A stretch of DNA of 64,000 nucleotides from Dipteris shenzhenensis (lineage: Eukaryota; Polypodiophyta; Polypodiopsida; Gleicheniales). Under the pieces are notes generated by a model. That model saw nothing but the letters and a program-made list of their open reading frames with translations. It was not told the DNA's origin and did no database searches. Of this stretch, positions 20,341 through 33,300 are shown in pieces; position 1 is the stretch's first letter, and every line of letters starts with the position of its first letter. The stretch is taken from NCBI GenBank assembly GCA_047967505.1, contig CM106540.1. One strand, 5' to 3'. Position numbers and translations under genes: made by a program.

Positions 20341-22559
20341 GGGGTGAAGAGAGGAGAAAGGGTTAGGGTAGGAAAACACAAAGGTTTTATCATTGTGTGA
20401 AGAATCCTAGACCTCTTGAAAGCTCTGTGGCTTCAAGAATTGAATAGCGGCTCGGATGAGAATTCCTACATGCATCACAAATAAGCTATTTCTACTCATA
20501 TCAGAATACTCTTGGATAGATAACCAATTTGATGTTATTGTTAATATCACATGGAAAGTTGATATAGGTAGAGAGACCTAGTAGGCTATTTCTATGGTTG
20601 ACCTAGCAGGCACCAGGTTGCTTTATGTAAATTTCATGTAAATACTTTAAGCTATATGCCTATGTTTATGTATGCCTGTGTGAATTCCTATGTCTATGCT
20701 TCTATGTTTCTATATGCCTCTGCATATATATGCCTATGTCCATGCTTCCTCATGCTTCTACATTTCTATATGCATTATGATGTATGTTTATGCTATATGT
20801 GAATGCTAGCATAGGCTTTATTCCGATTTAATGAATGCCTATCCTTCTATGTGCGTATTGAATGCATATCCTTCACATCTGCGACCTATAGAGTTTAGAT
20901 AAACAATTATTATTTTGTAATATGGTCGTCTTGCAAGAATCCATCATCCTTCCATGGACCATATCATATGACTTCACACAAATGCAACTATATCTTGTCA
21001 TCCATGGTTTGATCATGTAGACATTGATGCAAAGGTCTCATTAAAATCTACCCCATTATGGATTATTTTTTTTTGCGAAAGAGAAAAAAATTTATTAAAG
21101 GAAAATATTTACATTGCAAAAGTTTTGATCATGTAGGCATTGGAGAGGCATTGCAACTCATGCAAAAGTCTCAATAATTGCTCAATAATTGTAAATCAAA
21201 TTTAATAATTTGGCAATAAAACATTACATGTATGGTATTATCAATACCACTTGTACGTAATTTAATCCTTCATATATGTAAACTAAAAAGCATGAGCTAT
21301 ACTACTAAAATTTCGTAGTTCCTTTTTAAGCAACATGCATAAGCTATCCCACTACCTTGCATATAAGAAACATCATATGTTGAATTAATTCATGAAGAAT
21401 GAAATACAATGTAAGATGAAATGAATGCCATACCACTATAAAATCAAGCATTTAGTTGCAATTCATCTCATTAATCTCTTGCAACGACAAAGTTAAAGAA
21501 GGGAGGTTAAGGGGAGGGGGGGCACAAAAATGCATTTGGGGGAAAAATATCCCCCCTTGCTTCTCAAATGGCAGTTGAGAATGTTGAGTGGAATGGTCAA
21601 GCTTTTGGAGTACATGAGAATGCTATGGAGATCCTCCATAGAGGGAGAGATTCAAAAGCTTCAAAGCATTGTAGAAACACTATTCCGATGCGCCATCGTA
21701 TGTGGCAAAACACTAAAGGACGATGGTCTATTTCATAGGTTATCTGCTTTTTGTTTAACTTTACGAGTAATGAGTCACGGAGATTTTATGCATACGGAGT
21801 TTTGCGCATTGTTGATAAGTGTATTAAAGCATTATTGTAGGGTGCTTTGAGTCCTACACGGCCCCCTCAGTGTGAGCAGGGTGATTGAACTTGCTAGCTC
21901 ATTTGGTGATTGACTAGTTGACGTGATGGGGTTCTCAACATCCTTTCTCCTTAAGCTATTGGGAAGATAACAAGTTGCACTAGGAATGAGGCTTGTTGTA
22001 CCTATTGAAAGATTTCAAAGTTGGTGCACGTGTTATCATGGTATCTCAAAATTTTTTGGTTTAGATTACTTCTAATCATTGATACAAGGATGGTGACTCA
22101 ATTTCCCAAGACGACCAAAACTAAGGAAGTTTTGTGCTTGGAATCAACAATGAAGGTGGCCAAGACTCCTTGTGTGGTGGTTGAATTCGTTTCCATTAGC
22201 ATGCATTACAGATAAGCATGCACTTGAAAATTTGTTAATAAACCTTCTATGGTGAAAATTTGTATTCTTTTAATAAGTCAATTTCTTCATCCAATTGTAC
22301 CCTATCTAGGTGTTCTCTTAAATTAGTATTTTCAAAAGTTTTCTTATTCTAACTATTGTCAACAACATGCAAATTTGAAATGAGAGTGACCCCAATAGAG
22401 GAGGGCACAAATGACACACACATGACTTAGTGAGGTGGACGAAGTGGTGTTGAGGTGGCAAGGAATACCTCGATCAGGTATCCACATGGGGTTGCCACAA
22501 TGTAAACAAACCAACCAACAAAAAAAAAATATTTTGATGTTTTGGAAGACGAGACTCCT
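20341..22559. other. Unassigned DNA
   Basis: A+T-rich with no supported gene. It includes degenerate TATGCCTATG words at 20640-20860. A short frame at 21557-21720 (with VEWNGQAFGVHENAMEILH) breaks after about 55 codons and is not recognised. A solitary half copy of the ACCTCGATCGAGGT palindrome lies at 22465. Confidence 0.5.
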
Positions 22560-22594
22560 GCCTAGATTGTCCCTCCTCTTTCCACCTTGAGCTT

Positions 22595-22603
22595 GTGCCA
22601 TCT

Positions 22604-22638
<35 letters not shown>

Positions 22639-22769
22639 TAGCCTCCCCTGCTGTCATCCTCTTCTCGCCCTTCTCCGCTCTCACCTGCTTTGCTCCTTCG
22701 CCCATGGCTTCCTTTGTCATTGCCCCTGCTGTTGCTGCCAACTCCCTCCACTCCTCCCAGGTTCCTCCT

Positions 22770-22809
<40 letters not shown>

Positions 22810-22830
22810 CCCCCTCTCTCTGTCTCTCTC
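22595..22830. repeat. Two (CT)n microsatellites
   Basis: CT runs at about 22605-22636 and 22772-22815. They produce long open frames on both strands with Ser/Leu or Arg/Glu repeats, which are artefacts of composition. Confidence 0.85.
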
Positions 22831-22865
22831 GGGTTTTTCTCTTTCTCTCGATGGAATGGCACGGT

Positions 22866-23105
22866 AGTGGAGCAGCGGCACCCAATATGCTAAGAATTGA
22901 AATGCACTCAAGTGTGAGCTTTTCAGCATCCCACTCTCGCCTTGTAGCATTACATGAATAGAGCAGCGGCACCCAATCTATGAGAATTGAAATGCGCACA
23001 ATAGAAAGATTTTCATCATCCTGCTCTGGCATTTGTAGCATTGCATGCGTAGAGGACGGGCACCCAAAATAAGGAGAGGATGCGAGAATTAGAATGCGTG
23101 AGCGA
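22866..23105. repeat. Three imperfect repeats of about 95 bp
   Basis: Each begins with GAGCAGCGGCACCCAA or a variant, continues with GAGAATTGAAATGC, and holds a CATC..CTC..TTGTAGCATT phrase. The third copy is partial. Confidence 0.65.
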
Positions 23106-23199
23106 GAGAGAGTCTCCCTCTTGCTTCCTCCCTCCCTTCCGTGTTCTTTTTGCGCATTTTAGTTTGGGGAGTAGAAGGAGGACACTGGTGAGTCGTGAC

Positions 23200-23277
23200 T
23201 GCATGCTTTGTGTTTCTTCCAAGTTCCGTTGCTTTGTATGCATGCTTTGTGTTTCTTCCAAGTTCCGTTGCTTTGTA
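23200..23277. repeat. Perfect 39-bp tandem duplication
   Basis: Two adjacent identical copies of a 39-bp unit starting TGCATGCTTTGTGTTTC. Confidence 0.85.
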
Positions 23278-24894
23278 CGGTGGCTCGCTGAGGAAACTTT
23301 GTTTGTTGGGACTTCTTCATGTTGTCTCTCTATGAGCTTCTGCTGCTTCTCCCACCTCAGTGCTCACTCTTATGCCTTTGAAGCTTCCTAGTCTCACACT
23401 TCGACCTCAGTAGCCCTCTTGAGTCTCATATCACAGACTAGGCCTAGCTTCCTCGCTGCTTGTGCGTTGAACGTTGAAGTAGAGAAGTCCAAGCATTCAT
23501 ATATTCTTGAGTTTGCCTTCACGAGTGGGTCTCCTTAGTCTTGGCGTGATGTTTGCCACTGTTTCATTCATCCACCATCATTCCACTATGAGTTTTGCCC
23601 AATCATCATGACTCGTCATTCGTGAATGAGGGTTGCTGCTATGTAGTCCCTCCCCCATCTTGGGCTCAAGAAATCCGTTGATGAAGATTGCAAGCATGCA
23701 TTGGCGGAATGGCAAGTAAATCTGACAGTTATTCGAGGCAAGTGCATAGGGGATCGACAATACAGCGAGACCTGCATCGTAAAATCTCGTGATTCAATGC
23801 AAGGCGTGAAAACTTAAAAGATGTTTGATTGCTTTTCAGAGTGACTGAGAAGAAAGAGGAGACTATTGAGCTGGAGAGATTTTCATCATAGGGAGCAGGG
23901 ACTCAACAAAAGCTTGCGACTCCCTTCATGATGCCTCCCCCAATCCATGATCAGGAATCAAACTTCAACTTCGAAGTCTTGTCTCATCTTCTTGCCTGAA
24001 GCTATGATTTTTTATCCCGCAAAACGATAGATTGGACTTACTTGAGAAATAGCATGGTAAAGCAGATCTGCGAGGGTCGTAACTCTTGTGGTCCTCCCTT
24101 TAGGTGCTTTGTTGGCAGTAAAGGAAAACTTAGGCAAGGAGGCTTTGGGTATTAGTAAAGGAAAATCCTGGGTCTATGTAACCGAAAACAAGTCTGGCCT
24201 GCGTCAAAGACCATAAACGGTTGAGAGTGAGTATGAGAGAATTATGAACAATAAGTCTGGCCTGCGTCAAAGACCATAAAGGGCTGAGATTGAGTATGAG
24301 AGAATTATGAACAATTGGTCTAGCTGCGTCAAAAGTTTTCTCATGGCAACGATTGGTATTGAGCGTCAAACAGCAACCTACGATCAGCAAGTTGTGTCCA
24401 GTTATGGTAGAGGCTTCATCCATTATTTGCAGCTGCTGGGAATCGTGTATTTTTTCACTGATTGACAATGTGGCTTGCTCAGTCATTGCTGGCACACCCA
24501 AATGCTTCAATAGATGTTTGAATCACCATGGCAAAGGAAAAATTTGAAGGTTGGATTGTGTAGCCAGATTGAAAACGAATCTGATCATAGAAATTGATGG
24601 GGTGAGCAGCTTGAATTGTGAGATCGTATACAGGATTCTGATTGACTCGCAATTCAAGCATCGTCCTAAAATAATCCTCCCCAAATCTCGGTTGATTATT
24701 TGGGGAAAGCTCGAAACTTACGTTGGATATTGCAGTAGAATTCGTTTTCTTTTTGTCACTGGCTTGTCGTAAGAAAGTCTCAAGCACTTGCCGTTGTCTT
24801 CTTAGTCCTCCCTCCTAAAATTGGAGACGATGGGGGTGTGAAATCACGATTGAATGCCCTTAATTAACAGGGCAACTGTGTCATGTGTGTGTAT
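23278..24894. other. Unassigned DNA with a 63-bp duplication
   Basis: No gene is supported on either strand. At about 24190-24320 a 63-bp unit starting AGTCTGGCCTGCGTCAAAGA occurs twice in tandem, with part of a third copy. Several frames of 60-126 codons here do not join into a sensible protein. Confidence 0.5.
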
Positions 24895-24895
24895 G

Positions 24896-24948
<53 letters not shown>
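24896..24948. repeat. (TA)n(GA)n compound microsatellite
   Basis: An AT run is followed directly by a GA run. Confidence 0.9.
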
Positions 24949-25659
24949 CGAGACTGATGTCCTTAACTATAAAATTCATGATGTTTAGTTGACCTTATTG
25001 TGTGCTTATGGTTAGTTGCAAGCTAAGCAGCAACAGAGGTGAGTGCCTCATATACATACACTTTTGTTTATCCTCAATTAATCCGGGTACTTATAATTAT
25101 TCATCTCTATGTCATTATGCTTCTTCTATATTCTTCTTTATGTTTTGTTACATGGACATGTAGCTAGCATGTTCATTCCCATTATTAATTATTCTATTTG
25201 AGTCTTTCGGTTTTATTCTCATGTGTGTGTGTGTGTTGCTTGTCATGAGAATGACTTGGATGTCTCTTCTCTAAAGGTGTTTTCCAAGTGCTTTTGGTTT
25301 TTTAGAATAGTCTTTTCTTGAGACTATTCTCATTTTAAAAACTTTTTTCTAATATAAATTTTGTGGTTTCATTAAAAAAAAAGTGTGTGTGTGCACACAC
25401 ATACACCCACATATAATATTTTTATTGTTTAAGAGGATTAAACCTTTCTATTGAAAATGATAAGTTTGGCCTTATAGATCAAAATTTAAGAGTTTTTTAA
25501 TTGGAAAGTCATTATTTAAATGAAAAGGTCTAAGTTTGTATTTACTTTATGATTATGCATATTTGTTATGTTTGAATATCTATTTAAACCCTGTAAGAAA
25601 TTGTATTTGAATTTTACTCCTTTGTTGTCTTAGCTCATAACTTTGAAATCCATTACTTT
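24949..25659. other. Intergenic A+T-rich DNA
   Basis: Nothing recognised beyond short GT/CA runs near 25225 and 25385. Confidence 0.5.
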
Positions 25660-26650
25660 GAGAATCCAGTCTTAGTATCTAAGCAATCTAGCCTTAGGAG
25701 CACTCTAGTCTCTTGACACGGTCTGTAATTCCCTTGGCAGAATGCTTAGAAAATCGAGTTACATATGTAAGAAATTTAACCTCATGAGCACTCCGATCTC
25801 TTGATATCGTCTGCAATTCCCCTAACAAAAGGCTTAGAGAGTTAGGTCATGCAATGTATAGTATGTAAGTAAATTTGCCTCGGGAGCACTTCGGTCTCTT
25901 GACACGGTTTGCAATTCCCCTAGTAGAATGCTTAGAGAATTAAGTCGTGAAATGGTATAGTATGTAAGCAATCTAGCCTTGGGAGAACTCTGGTCTGTTG
26001 ACACAGTCTGCAATTTCCTTGGTAGAATGCTTACAGAATCAAGTCGTGCAATGTATAATATGGAAGTAATCTAGCCTTGGGAGCACTCGGGTCTCTTGAC
26101 ATGGTCAGCAATTCCCTTGGCAAAATGTTTACAGAATCAAGTCGTGCAATGTATATTATGTAAGCAATCTATCCTCAAGAGTACTCTGGTGTCCTAACAC
26201 AGTATATAATTCCCCTGGTAGAATGCTTAGAGAATCAAGTCATGCAATGTATAGTATGTAAGCAATCTAGCCTTAGGAGCACTCTGGTCTCTTGACACGG
26301 TCTGCAATTCCCATGGAAGAATTCTTAGAGAATCAAGTCATGCAATGCATAGTATGTAAGCAATCTAGCCTTGGGAGCACTCCGGTCTCTTGACACAATC
26401 TGCACTTCCCCTAGCAGAATGCTTACAGAATCAAGTCTTGTGATTTATATTATGTAAGCAATCTAGCCTCGGAAGCACTCTAGTCTCTTGACATTGTTTG
26501 TAATTTCCTTGGCAGAATGCCCACAAGTCATGCAATGCTTAGTATCTAAGCAATCTAGCCTCAGGAGCACTCCGGTCTTTTGACACGGTCTACAATTTCC
26601 CTGGCAGAATACTTAAAGAATAAAGTCATGTAATGCATAGTAATGTAAGT
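25660..26650. repeat. 97-bp tandem array, about ten copies
   Basis: Ten diverged units with period 90-101 bp, starting near 25672, 25762, 25860, 25960, 26057, 26157, 26253, 26350, 26451 and 26540. Each carries GTATGTAAGCAATCTAGCC, then GGAGCACTC.GGTCTCTTGACA, GCAATTCCC and AATCAAGTCATGCAATG. It is non-coding and distinct from the 182-bp satellite. Confidence 0.9.
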
Positions 26651-26961
26651 ATATCTATTTCTATAACTTCGATAAATTTCAAGCTCACTAATGTGTGTAT
26701 ATCTAATGTATATGTGCCCAATAGATTTTTAGTAATGATGATGGCTTTGTATTGTGTGGTGTCAATCCAACAAGTGTCCAATGGGAGATTGATTAAACCA
26801 CCTCTATGCTATCCTTATTGGTAAGTACCAACCTTTGTGCCCATCAATTTTTTTTAAAAAAGTATAAAAAAGATCGGTAGTGTCATCGGAAAATGGCATG
26901 TGCCTTATAGCGATAGCACTCAAATAAACACATATGTAAAGAGAGTATTAACATGGACATG
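26651..26961. other. Intergenic DNA
   Basis: A short frame at about 26730-26820, followed by GTAAGT, could be an exon, but it has no recognisable content. Confidence 0.35.
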
Positions 26962-27310
26962 CACAACAACACAATGCATCCATAGATGTGTACAGACACG
27001 TTTCCTTTAAAAAAAAAAAGTGACGGGCTTGTCTATTTGTGCATCTACAGACCCATGTCTATAGGCACGACTATATAACAAACATACATGCCTATAGATA
27101 CGCCTATAGACACGCTATTAGAGCTTTGTAGAAATTAAAAAAAAACAAAAAGACGTGCTAATAGATGTGCTTATAGACTCTCTGTAGAATTAAAAATAAA
27201 TAAAATTCTGTGTGGTTGAATAGAATGCTATGTATGTTGTGTGGTTGTGGGAATCCCATTTCTACACTATGCAATTCAATTCTTATAGCCAACCGCATTT
27301 TAATTTGCAA
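26962..27310. mobile_element. Truncated left end of a CACTA relative
   Basis: Begins CACAACAACACAATGCATCC, matching the ends of the complete CACTA element. It continues with GACGCG-like and TATAGACACG subterminal motifs, and then matches 2752-2860 of that element (GGAATCCCATTTC to CAACCGCATTTTAATT). Homology stops at about 27310, so the rest is lost. Confidence 0.8.
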
Positions 27311-27410
27311 CACCTATTTCATTAATTTTGGACTTTTTGAGGGGTTTTTGGATGAAGCCCAAAAATCCTTCCCAAATGAAAACTTTACTTTGTGAAAATA
27401 TCCTTCCCAA

Positions 27411-28139
27411 ATCAAAATGATTTTGCATCAACAGGAAACAAGCATGATTCTGCAACTCCCAATATCTCTGCACACAGGCATACGATGCAATTTCTGTGGC
27501 AACTTTTCACCGACTTGTGGAGTAGTGGTCACATAGCAAAAACAAGGCCTTTTTCTGAGTGCCTACGAAGAACTTCTGCCTTCAAAATGGGCCCTGAAAT
27601 GCCCTCTTGCCACACTGCGAAGGGCGTCTCAATCTGAGACAGTGCACTCTTGCACTTCTGACTGTGCTACCTGCAGAGATTTGCTCCCAAACTTGAAAAA
27701 GGAAAGCAACACTGGTCCTCTTACCAGGACACCCCGAACTTGGTTTGCTTTCTTGAGCTCCTTACCATGAACCAGGCTCTGATACCATGTGAAGATAGTG
27801 GGAGAGAGGGAAGGAGTCTCACTTGCAACTTTCTCACATACACAATGGGGGAATACACACAAAGGTGGAGGCTGAAAACAGTTTTCCTCTTCTTAGTTAT
27901 GAAAGCCAAAAGAACTGTAGTAAAAAGAAATTGAAGAACCCTATATGGGGGTCTCAAACCAGACTCAACTAACTAAGGTGGCATACTAACTGAGCCACAA
28001 ACTAGAGTAGATAAGGATAGCTATCATCCACCTATTATTCGTGGGTGGTGTACCAACCGTGTTTGCAGCTAACAAGTCGGTGACATAAATGCACAATGGT
28101 CACCCTGGCATATCGCGAGTGGAGCTCGATATCTCAACA
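27411..28139 (-). mobile_element. Copia-Y fragment: 5' LTR, primer site and leader
   Basis: On the minus strand an LTR of 352 bp (28139-27788) starts TGTTGAGATATCGAGC and ends CTTCACA. It is followed directly by TGGTATCAGAGC (27787-27776), the primer site for initiator-Met tRNA, and then a leader to about 27411. The gag and pol genes are missing. The same LTR is present at 29768-30117, 37269-37619 and 38974-39322. Confidence 0.85.
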
Positions 28140-28494
28140 GGTAGGAGGCTTGAAACTACAAAAAATAGCAAAAGATGGGAGGCTATGGGGTACTACATAG
28201 GCTGGAAATTACCTTAAACTTAAGTAGGAGAGTTGAACCACTCACAGGATTTGAATATGAGTGAGAAATCACCAAATCTATCCAAAGACTGAGTGATTTG
28301 CATAAAATCAAGGAACCCCCTTCTAGAAAGGTCAAAACAAGAAAAGCTACTACAAAATACATTGGGTTTGGGCACCTCAATTTAAAATCCTTCACCACTT
28401 TTGGAAAACCCATTAAAATAATAAAATCATACTATACTTGAAACCTTTCACACACTTCTAGAAACTTCTAGGCTTCCTCAAAAGCTCTACCCAA
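28140..28494. repeat. DNA flanking the Y LTR, duplicated at 30118-30345
   Basis: About 230 bp just outside the LTR here match the DNA just outside the LTR at 30117. The LTR-plus-flank unit was therefore copied as a block (27411-28380 and 29338-30345) rather than inserted twice. Confidence 0.75.
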
Positions 28495-28990
28495 CTTCTA
28501 AACTTCCATGCTTGGAAGTTGTTCTTGTCAAGCTTTTCAGTGACAATCTGTGAAAGGGAATCAGACACCATTACAGAACACTACAAAATATTCTGTCACT
28601 ACAAAAAACACAGCTTCTACCTTAGAAGGGCAAATCTGCAAAACTGACGATAGTGGTATTTGACCACACAGTCACTTCCTAGTGACGATTTTGCATCAAC
28701 AGGCAATAAGGATGATTTTACAACTCTCAATATCTCTACACATAGGCATACAATGCAATTTCTATGGCAACTTTTCACCGACGTGCAGAACAGTGGTCGC
28801 ACAACAAAAACAGGGCCTTTTTCTCTGTCCTTGCGGAGAACTTCCGCCTCCAAAACGGGCCTCGAAATGGCCTCGAATCAAAAAAATAAAGTCACCGAGG
28901 GTTTCACCATCACCCACAGCATATATTGCCCTCTTACCACACCACGAAGGGCATCTCAATCTTAGAAAATGCACAATCATAGAATCTGAA
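28495..28990 (-). mobile_element. Copia-Y leader and gag start, second copy
   Basis: Minus-strand leader (28990-28572) nearly identical to 29640-29230. It is followed by the first 22 or so codons of gag (MVSDSLSQIVTEKLDKNNF), then unrelated sequence. No LTR is attached. Confidence 0.75.
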
Positions 28991-29004
28991 ATACTGATAG
29001 ACAG

Positions 29005-29223
29005 CTAGTACATAGCTTTTCTGGCTCTCTCATGCCATCCTTTAAATGCTTGCATTTCGTGTTGATTGGGAACATTAGGAAGAAATGGTTCTTCTTCATT
29101 TCCTGTAATGAACTCCCAATAGCCTTTTCCCATGAGGAAATTCGTCATTCTAAACTTCCATGCTTGGAAGTTGTTCTTGTCAAGCTTTTCAGTGACAATC
29201 TGTGAAAGGGAATTAGACACCAT
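29005..29223 (-). pseudogene. Copia-Y gag, N-terminal fragment
   Basis: It encodes about 72 residues of a copia gag N-terminus (KLDKNNFQAWKFRMTNFLMG, then GYWEFITGNEEEPFLP), the region preceding the UBN2-type gag domain. It follows the leader and primer site of the LTR at 29768-30117 in the correct order. The frame breaks off where a second leader copy begins at 28990. Confidence 0.85.
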
Positions 29224-29229
29224 TACAGA

Positions 29230-29767
29230 ACACTACAAAATATTCTGTCACTGCAAAAAACACAGCTTCTACCTTAGAAGGGCAAATCTGCAAAACTGAT
29301 GAAAGTGGTATTTGACCACACAGTCACTTCCTAGTGACGATTTTGCATCAACAAGCAATAAGGATGATTCTACAACTCTCAATATCTCTACACATAGGCA
29401 TACAATGCAATTTCTGTGGCAACTTTTCACCAACCTGTAGAACAGTGGTCGCACAACAAAAACAGGGCCTTTTTCTCTGTCCTTGCGCAGAACTTCTGCC
29501 TCCAAAACGGGCCCCGAAATGGCCTCGAATCAAAAAAATAAAGTCACCCAGGGCTTTGCCATCTCCCACAGCATATATTGCCCTCATGCCACACCATGAA
29601 GGGCATCTCAATCTTAGACAATGCACTCTTGCACTTTCTGGCTGTGCTACCTGCAGAGATTTGCTCCCAAACTCGAAAAAGGAAAGGAACACTAATCCTC
29701 TTACCAGGACACCACGAACTTGGTTTGCTTTCTTGAGCTCCTTACAATGAACCAGGCTTTGATACCA
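29230..29767 (-). other. Copia-Y primer site and leader
   Basis: Primer site at 29756-29767, reading TGGTATCAAAGC on the minus strand with one change from the tRNA match. It is followed by about 530 bp of leader before the gag ATG at 29223. Confidence 0.8.
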
Positions 29768-30117
29768 TGTGAAGATAGTGGGAGAGAAGGAAGGAGTCTC
29801 ACCTGCGGCTTCTCACATACACAATGGGGGAATACACACAAAGGTGGAGGCTGAAAACAGTTTCCTCTTCTTAGTTGTGAAAGCCAAAAGAACTCTAGTA
29901 CAAAGAAATAGAAGAACCCTATATGTGGGTCTCAAACCAAACTCAACTAACTAAGGTGGCATACTCACTGAGCCACGAACTAGAGTAGATAAGGATAGCT
30001 ATCATCCAACTATTATTCATGAGCGGTGTACCAACCGCGTCTACAGCTAACAAGTCGGTGACATAAATGCATAGCGGTCACCCTGGCATATCGTGAGTGG
30101 AGCTCGATATCTCAACA
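29768..30117 (-). repeat. Copia-Y LTR, copy 2
   Basis: 350 bp, TG...CA ends, closely matching the LTR at 27788-28139. It lies beside the satellite with only its duplicated flank (30118-30347) between. Confidence 0.88.
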
Positions 30118-30347
30118 GGTAGGAGGTCTGAAACTACAAAAAATAGCAAAATATGGGAGGCTATGGGGTACTACACAAGCTGGAAATTATCTTAAGCTTA
30201 AGTTGGAGACTTGAACCACTCACAAGATTTGAATAGGAGTGAGAAATCACCAAATCTATCCAAAAACTGAGTGATTTGCATAAAATCAAGGAAACCCTTC
30301 TAGAAAGGTCAAAACAGGAAAAGCTACTACAAAAAACACTGGGTTTG

Positions 30348-33300
30348 GTGCACTCCCATCCCATAAGTGCTTGATCGGATAACATACCTAGCAGCGTGTT
30401 TTTTTACGGACGTGCATGACACTAGAGCAAAAACAGTATTTAATGCTCGATCGATCATGCAAAGGATATCCGATGGGAACAACACTTTTCATACACCTCA
30501 AACTAGGTGTTATTGAAATGTTCTCAATGAGGCACACCCATCCGAGAAGTCCTTGGTCAGATAACACACCTAATGGCGTGTTTTTTTGTGGATGTGCATA
30601 TCACTAGGGAAAAATGGTGTATAATGCGTAATCGACCATGCAAAGCATATCTGATGGTGAAAATACATTGCACGCATCTCAACCTAGTTGAAACGGACTT
30701 GCATGCAAATCAGAGCCCCCATTCGATACGTACTTGTTTGAATAACACACCTAGGACCATGTTTTTTCATGGTTGTGCATGACACTAAGGCAAAAACAGT
30801 GTTTTATGCTTGATCGACAATGAAAAGCATATCCGATGGGCACAATACTTTGCACACACCTTCAACTAGGTGGAATCGACTTACATGCAAAGTGGCACGC
30901 CCTTCCCATAAGTGCTTGATCGGATAACATACCTAGCAGCGTGTTTTTTTACAGATGTGCATGACACTAGAGCAAAAATAGTATTTAATGCTCGATCGAC
31001 CATTGAAAGGATATCCGATGGGCACAACACTTTTCGTACACCTCAACCTATGTGGTATTGAAATGTTCTCAAAGAGGCACACCCATCCGATAAGTACTTG
31101 GTCAGATAACACACCTAAGGGCCTGTTTTTTTGCAGATGTGCATATCACTAGGGAAAAAATGGTGTATAATGCGTGATCGACCATGCAAAGCATATCCGA
31201 TGGTGACAATACTTTGCACCAACCTCAATGTAGTTGAAACATACTTGCGTGCAAAGTGGAGCCCCCATCCGATAAGTACTAGTTTGAATAACACACCTAG
31301 GACCGTGTTTTTATATGGTTGTGCATGACATAAAGGCCAAAACGGTGTTTTATGCTTGATCGACACTACAAAGCATATCCGATGGGCACAATACTTTGCA
31401 CACACCTTCAACTAGGTGGAATTGACTTACATGCAAAGTGGCATTCCCATCGCATAAGTACTTGATCGGATAACACACCTAGCAGTGTGTTTTTTTACGA
31501 ATGTGCATGACACTAAGGTAAAAATGGTATTTAATGCTCGATCGACCATGCAAAGCATATCCAATGGGCACAATACTTTTCCTACACCTTAACCTAGGTG
31601 GTATTGAAATGTTCTCAAAGAGGCACACCCATCCGATAAGTACTTGGTCAGATAACATACCTAAGGACATGTTTTTTTGCGGATGTGCATATCACTATGG
31701 GAAAAACATTGTATAATATGTAATCGACCATGCAGAGCATATACGATGGTGACAATACTTTGCACGCATCTCAATCTAGTTGAAATAGAATTGCGTGCAA
31801 ACTACAGCCCCCATTCGATAAGTACTTGTTTGATTAACACACTTAGGACCATGTTTTTTCATGGTTGTGCATGACACTAAGGCAAAAACGGTATTTTATG
31901 CTTGATCGACAATGCAAAGCATATCTGATGGGCACAATACTTTGCACACACCTTCAACTAGGTGGAATTGACTTACATGCAAAGTGGCATGCCCATCCCA
32001 TAAGTGCTTGATCGGATAACATACCTAGCAGCGTGTTTTTTTACGGATGTGCATGACACTAGAGCAAAAATAGTATTTAATGCTCGATTGACCATGCAAA
32101 GGATATCCGATGGGCACAACACTTTTTGTACACCTCAACCTAGGTGGTATTGGAATGTTCTCAAAGAGACACACCCATCCGATAAGTACTTGGTCAGATA
32201 ACACACCTAAGGGCGTGTTTTTTTGCGGATGTGCATATCACTATGGAAAAAATGGTGTATAATGCATGATCGACCATGCAAAGCATATCTAATGGTGACA
32301 ATACTTTGCATGCACCTCAACGTAGTTGAAACAGACTTGCATGAAAAGTGGATCCCCCATCCGATAAGTACTTATTTGAATAACATACCTACGGCCGTGT
32401 TTTTATATGGTTATGCATGACACTAAGGCAAAAACGGTGTTTTATGCTTGATCGACAATGCAAAGCATATCCGATGGGCACAATACTTTGCACACACCTT
32501 CAGCTATGTGGAATTGAGTTACATTCAAAGTGGCACGTCCATCCCATAAGTGCTTGATTGGATAACATACCGAGTAGCGTGTTTGTTTACGGATGTGCAT
32601 GACATGAGCAAAAATAGTATTTAATGCTCGATCGACCATGCAAAGGATATCCGATGGGCACAACACTTTTTGTACACCTCAACCTAGGTGGTATTGAAAT
32701 GTTCTCAAAGAGGCACACCCATCCGATAAGTACTTGGTCAGATAACACACCTAAGAGAGTGTTTTTTTGCGAATGTGCATACCACTAGGGAAAAGATGGT
32801 GTATAATGCATGATCGACATGCAAATCCTATCCGATGGTGAAAATACCTTGCACACACCTTAACGTAGTTGAAAAAAACTTGCGTGCAAAGTGGAGCCCC
32901 CATCCGATAAGTACTTGTTCGAATAACACACCTAGGACCGTGTTTTTTCATGGTTGTGCATGACACTAAGGAAAAAACGCTGTTTTATGCTTGATCGACA
33001 ATGCAAAGCATATCTGATGGGCACAATACTTTTCACAAACCTTCAAATAGGTGGAATTGACTTACATGCAAAGTGGCACGCCCATCCCATAAGTGCTTGA
33101 TTAGATAACATACCTAGCAGCGTGTTTTTTAACGGATGTGCATGACACGAGCAAAAATAGTATTTAATGCTCGATCGACCATGCAAAGGATATCCGATGG
33201 GCACAATACTTTTTTTACACCTTAACCTAGGTGGTATTGAAATGTTCTCAATGAGGCACACCCATCCAATAAGTACTTCGTCAGATAACAAACCTAATGG

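Noticed and set aside
22562-23041. Arg/Glu-rich frame of 159 codons
   Set aside because: Produced by (CT)n runs read on the minus strand.
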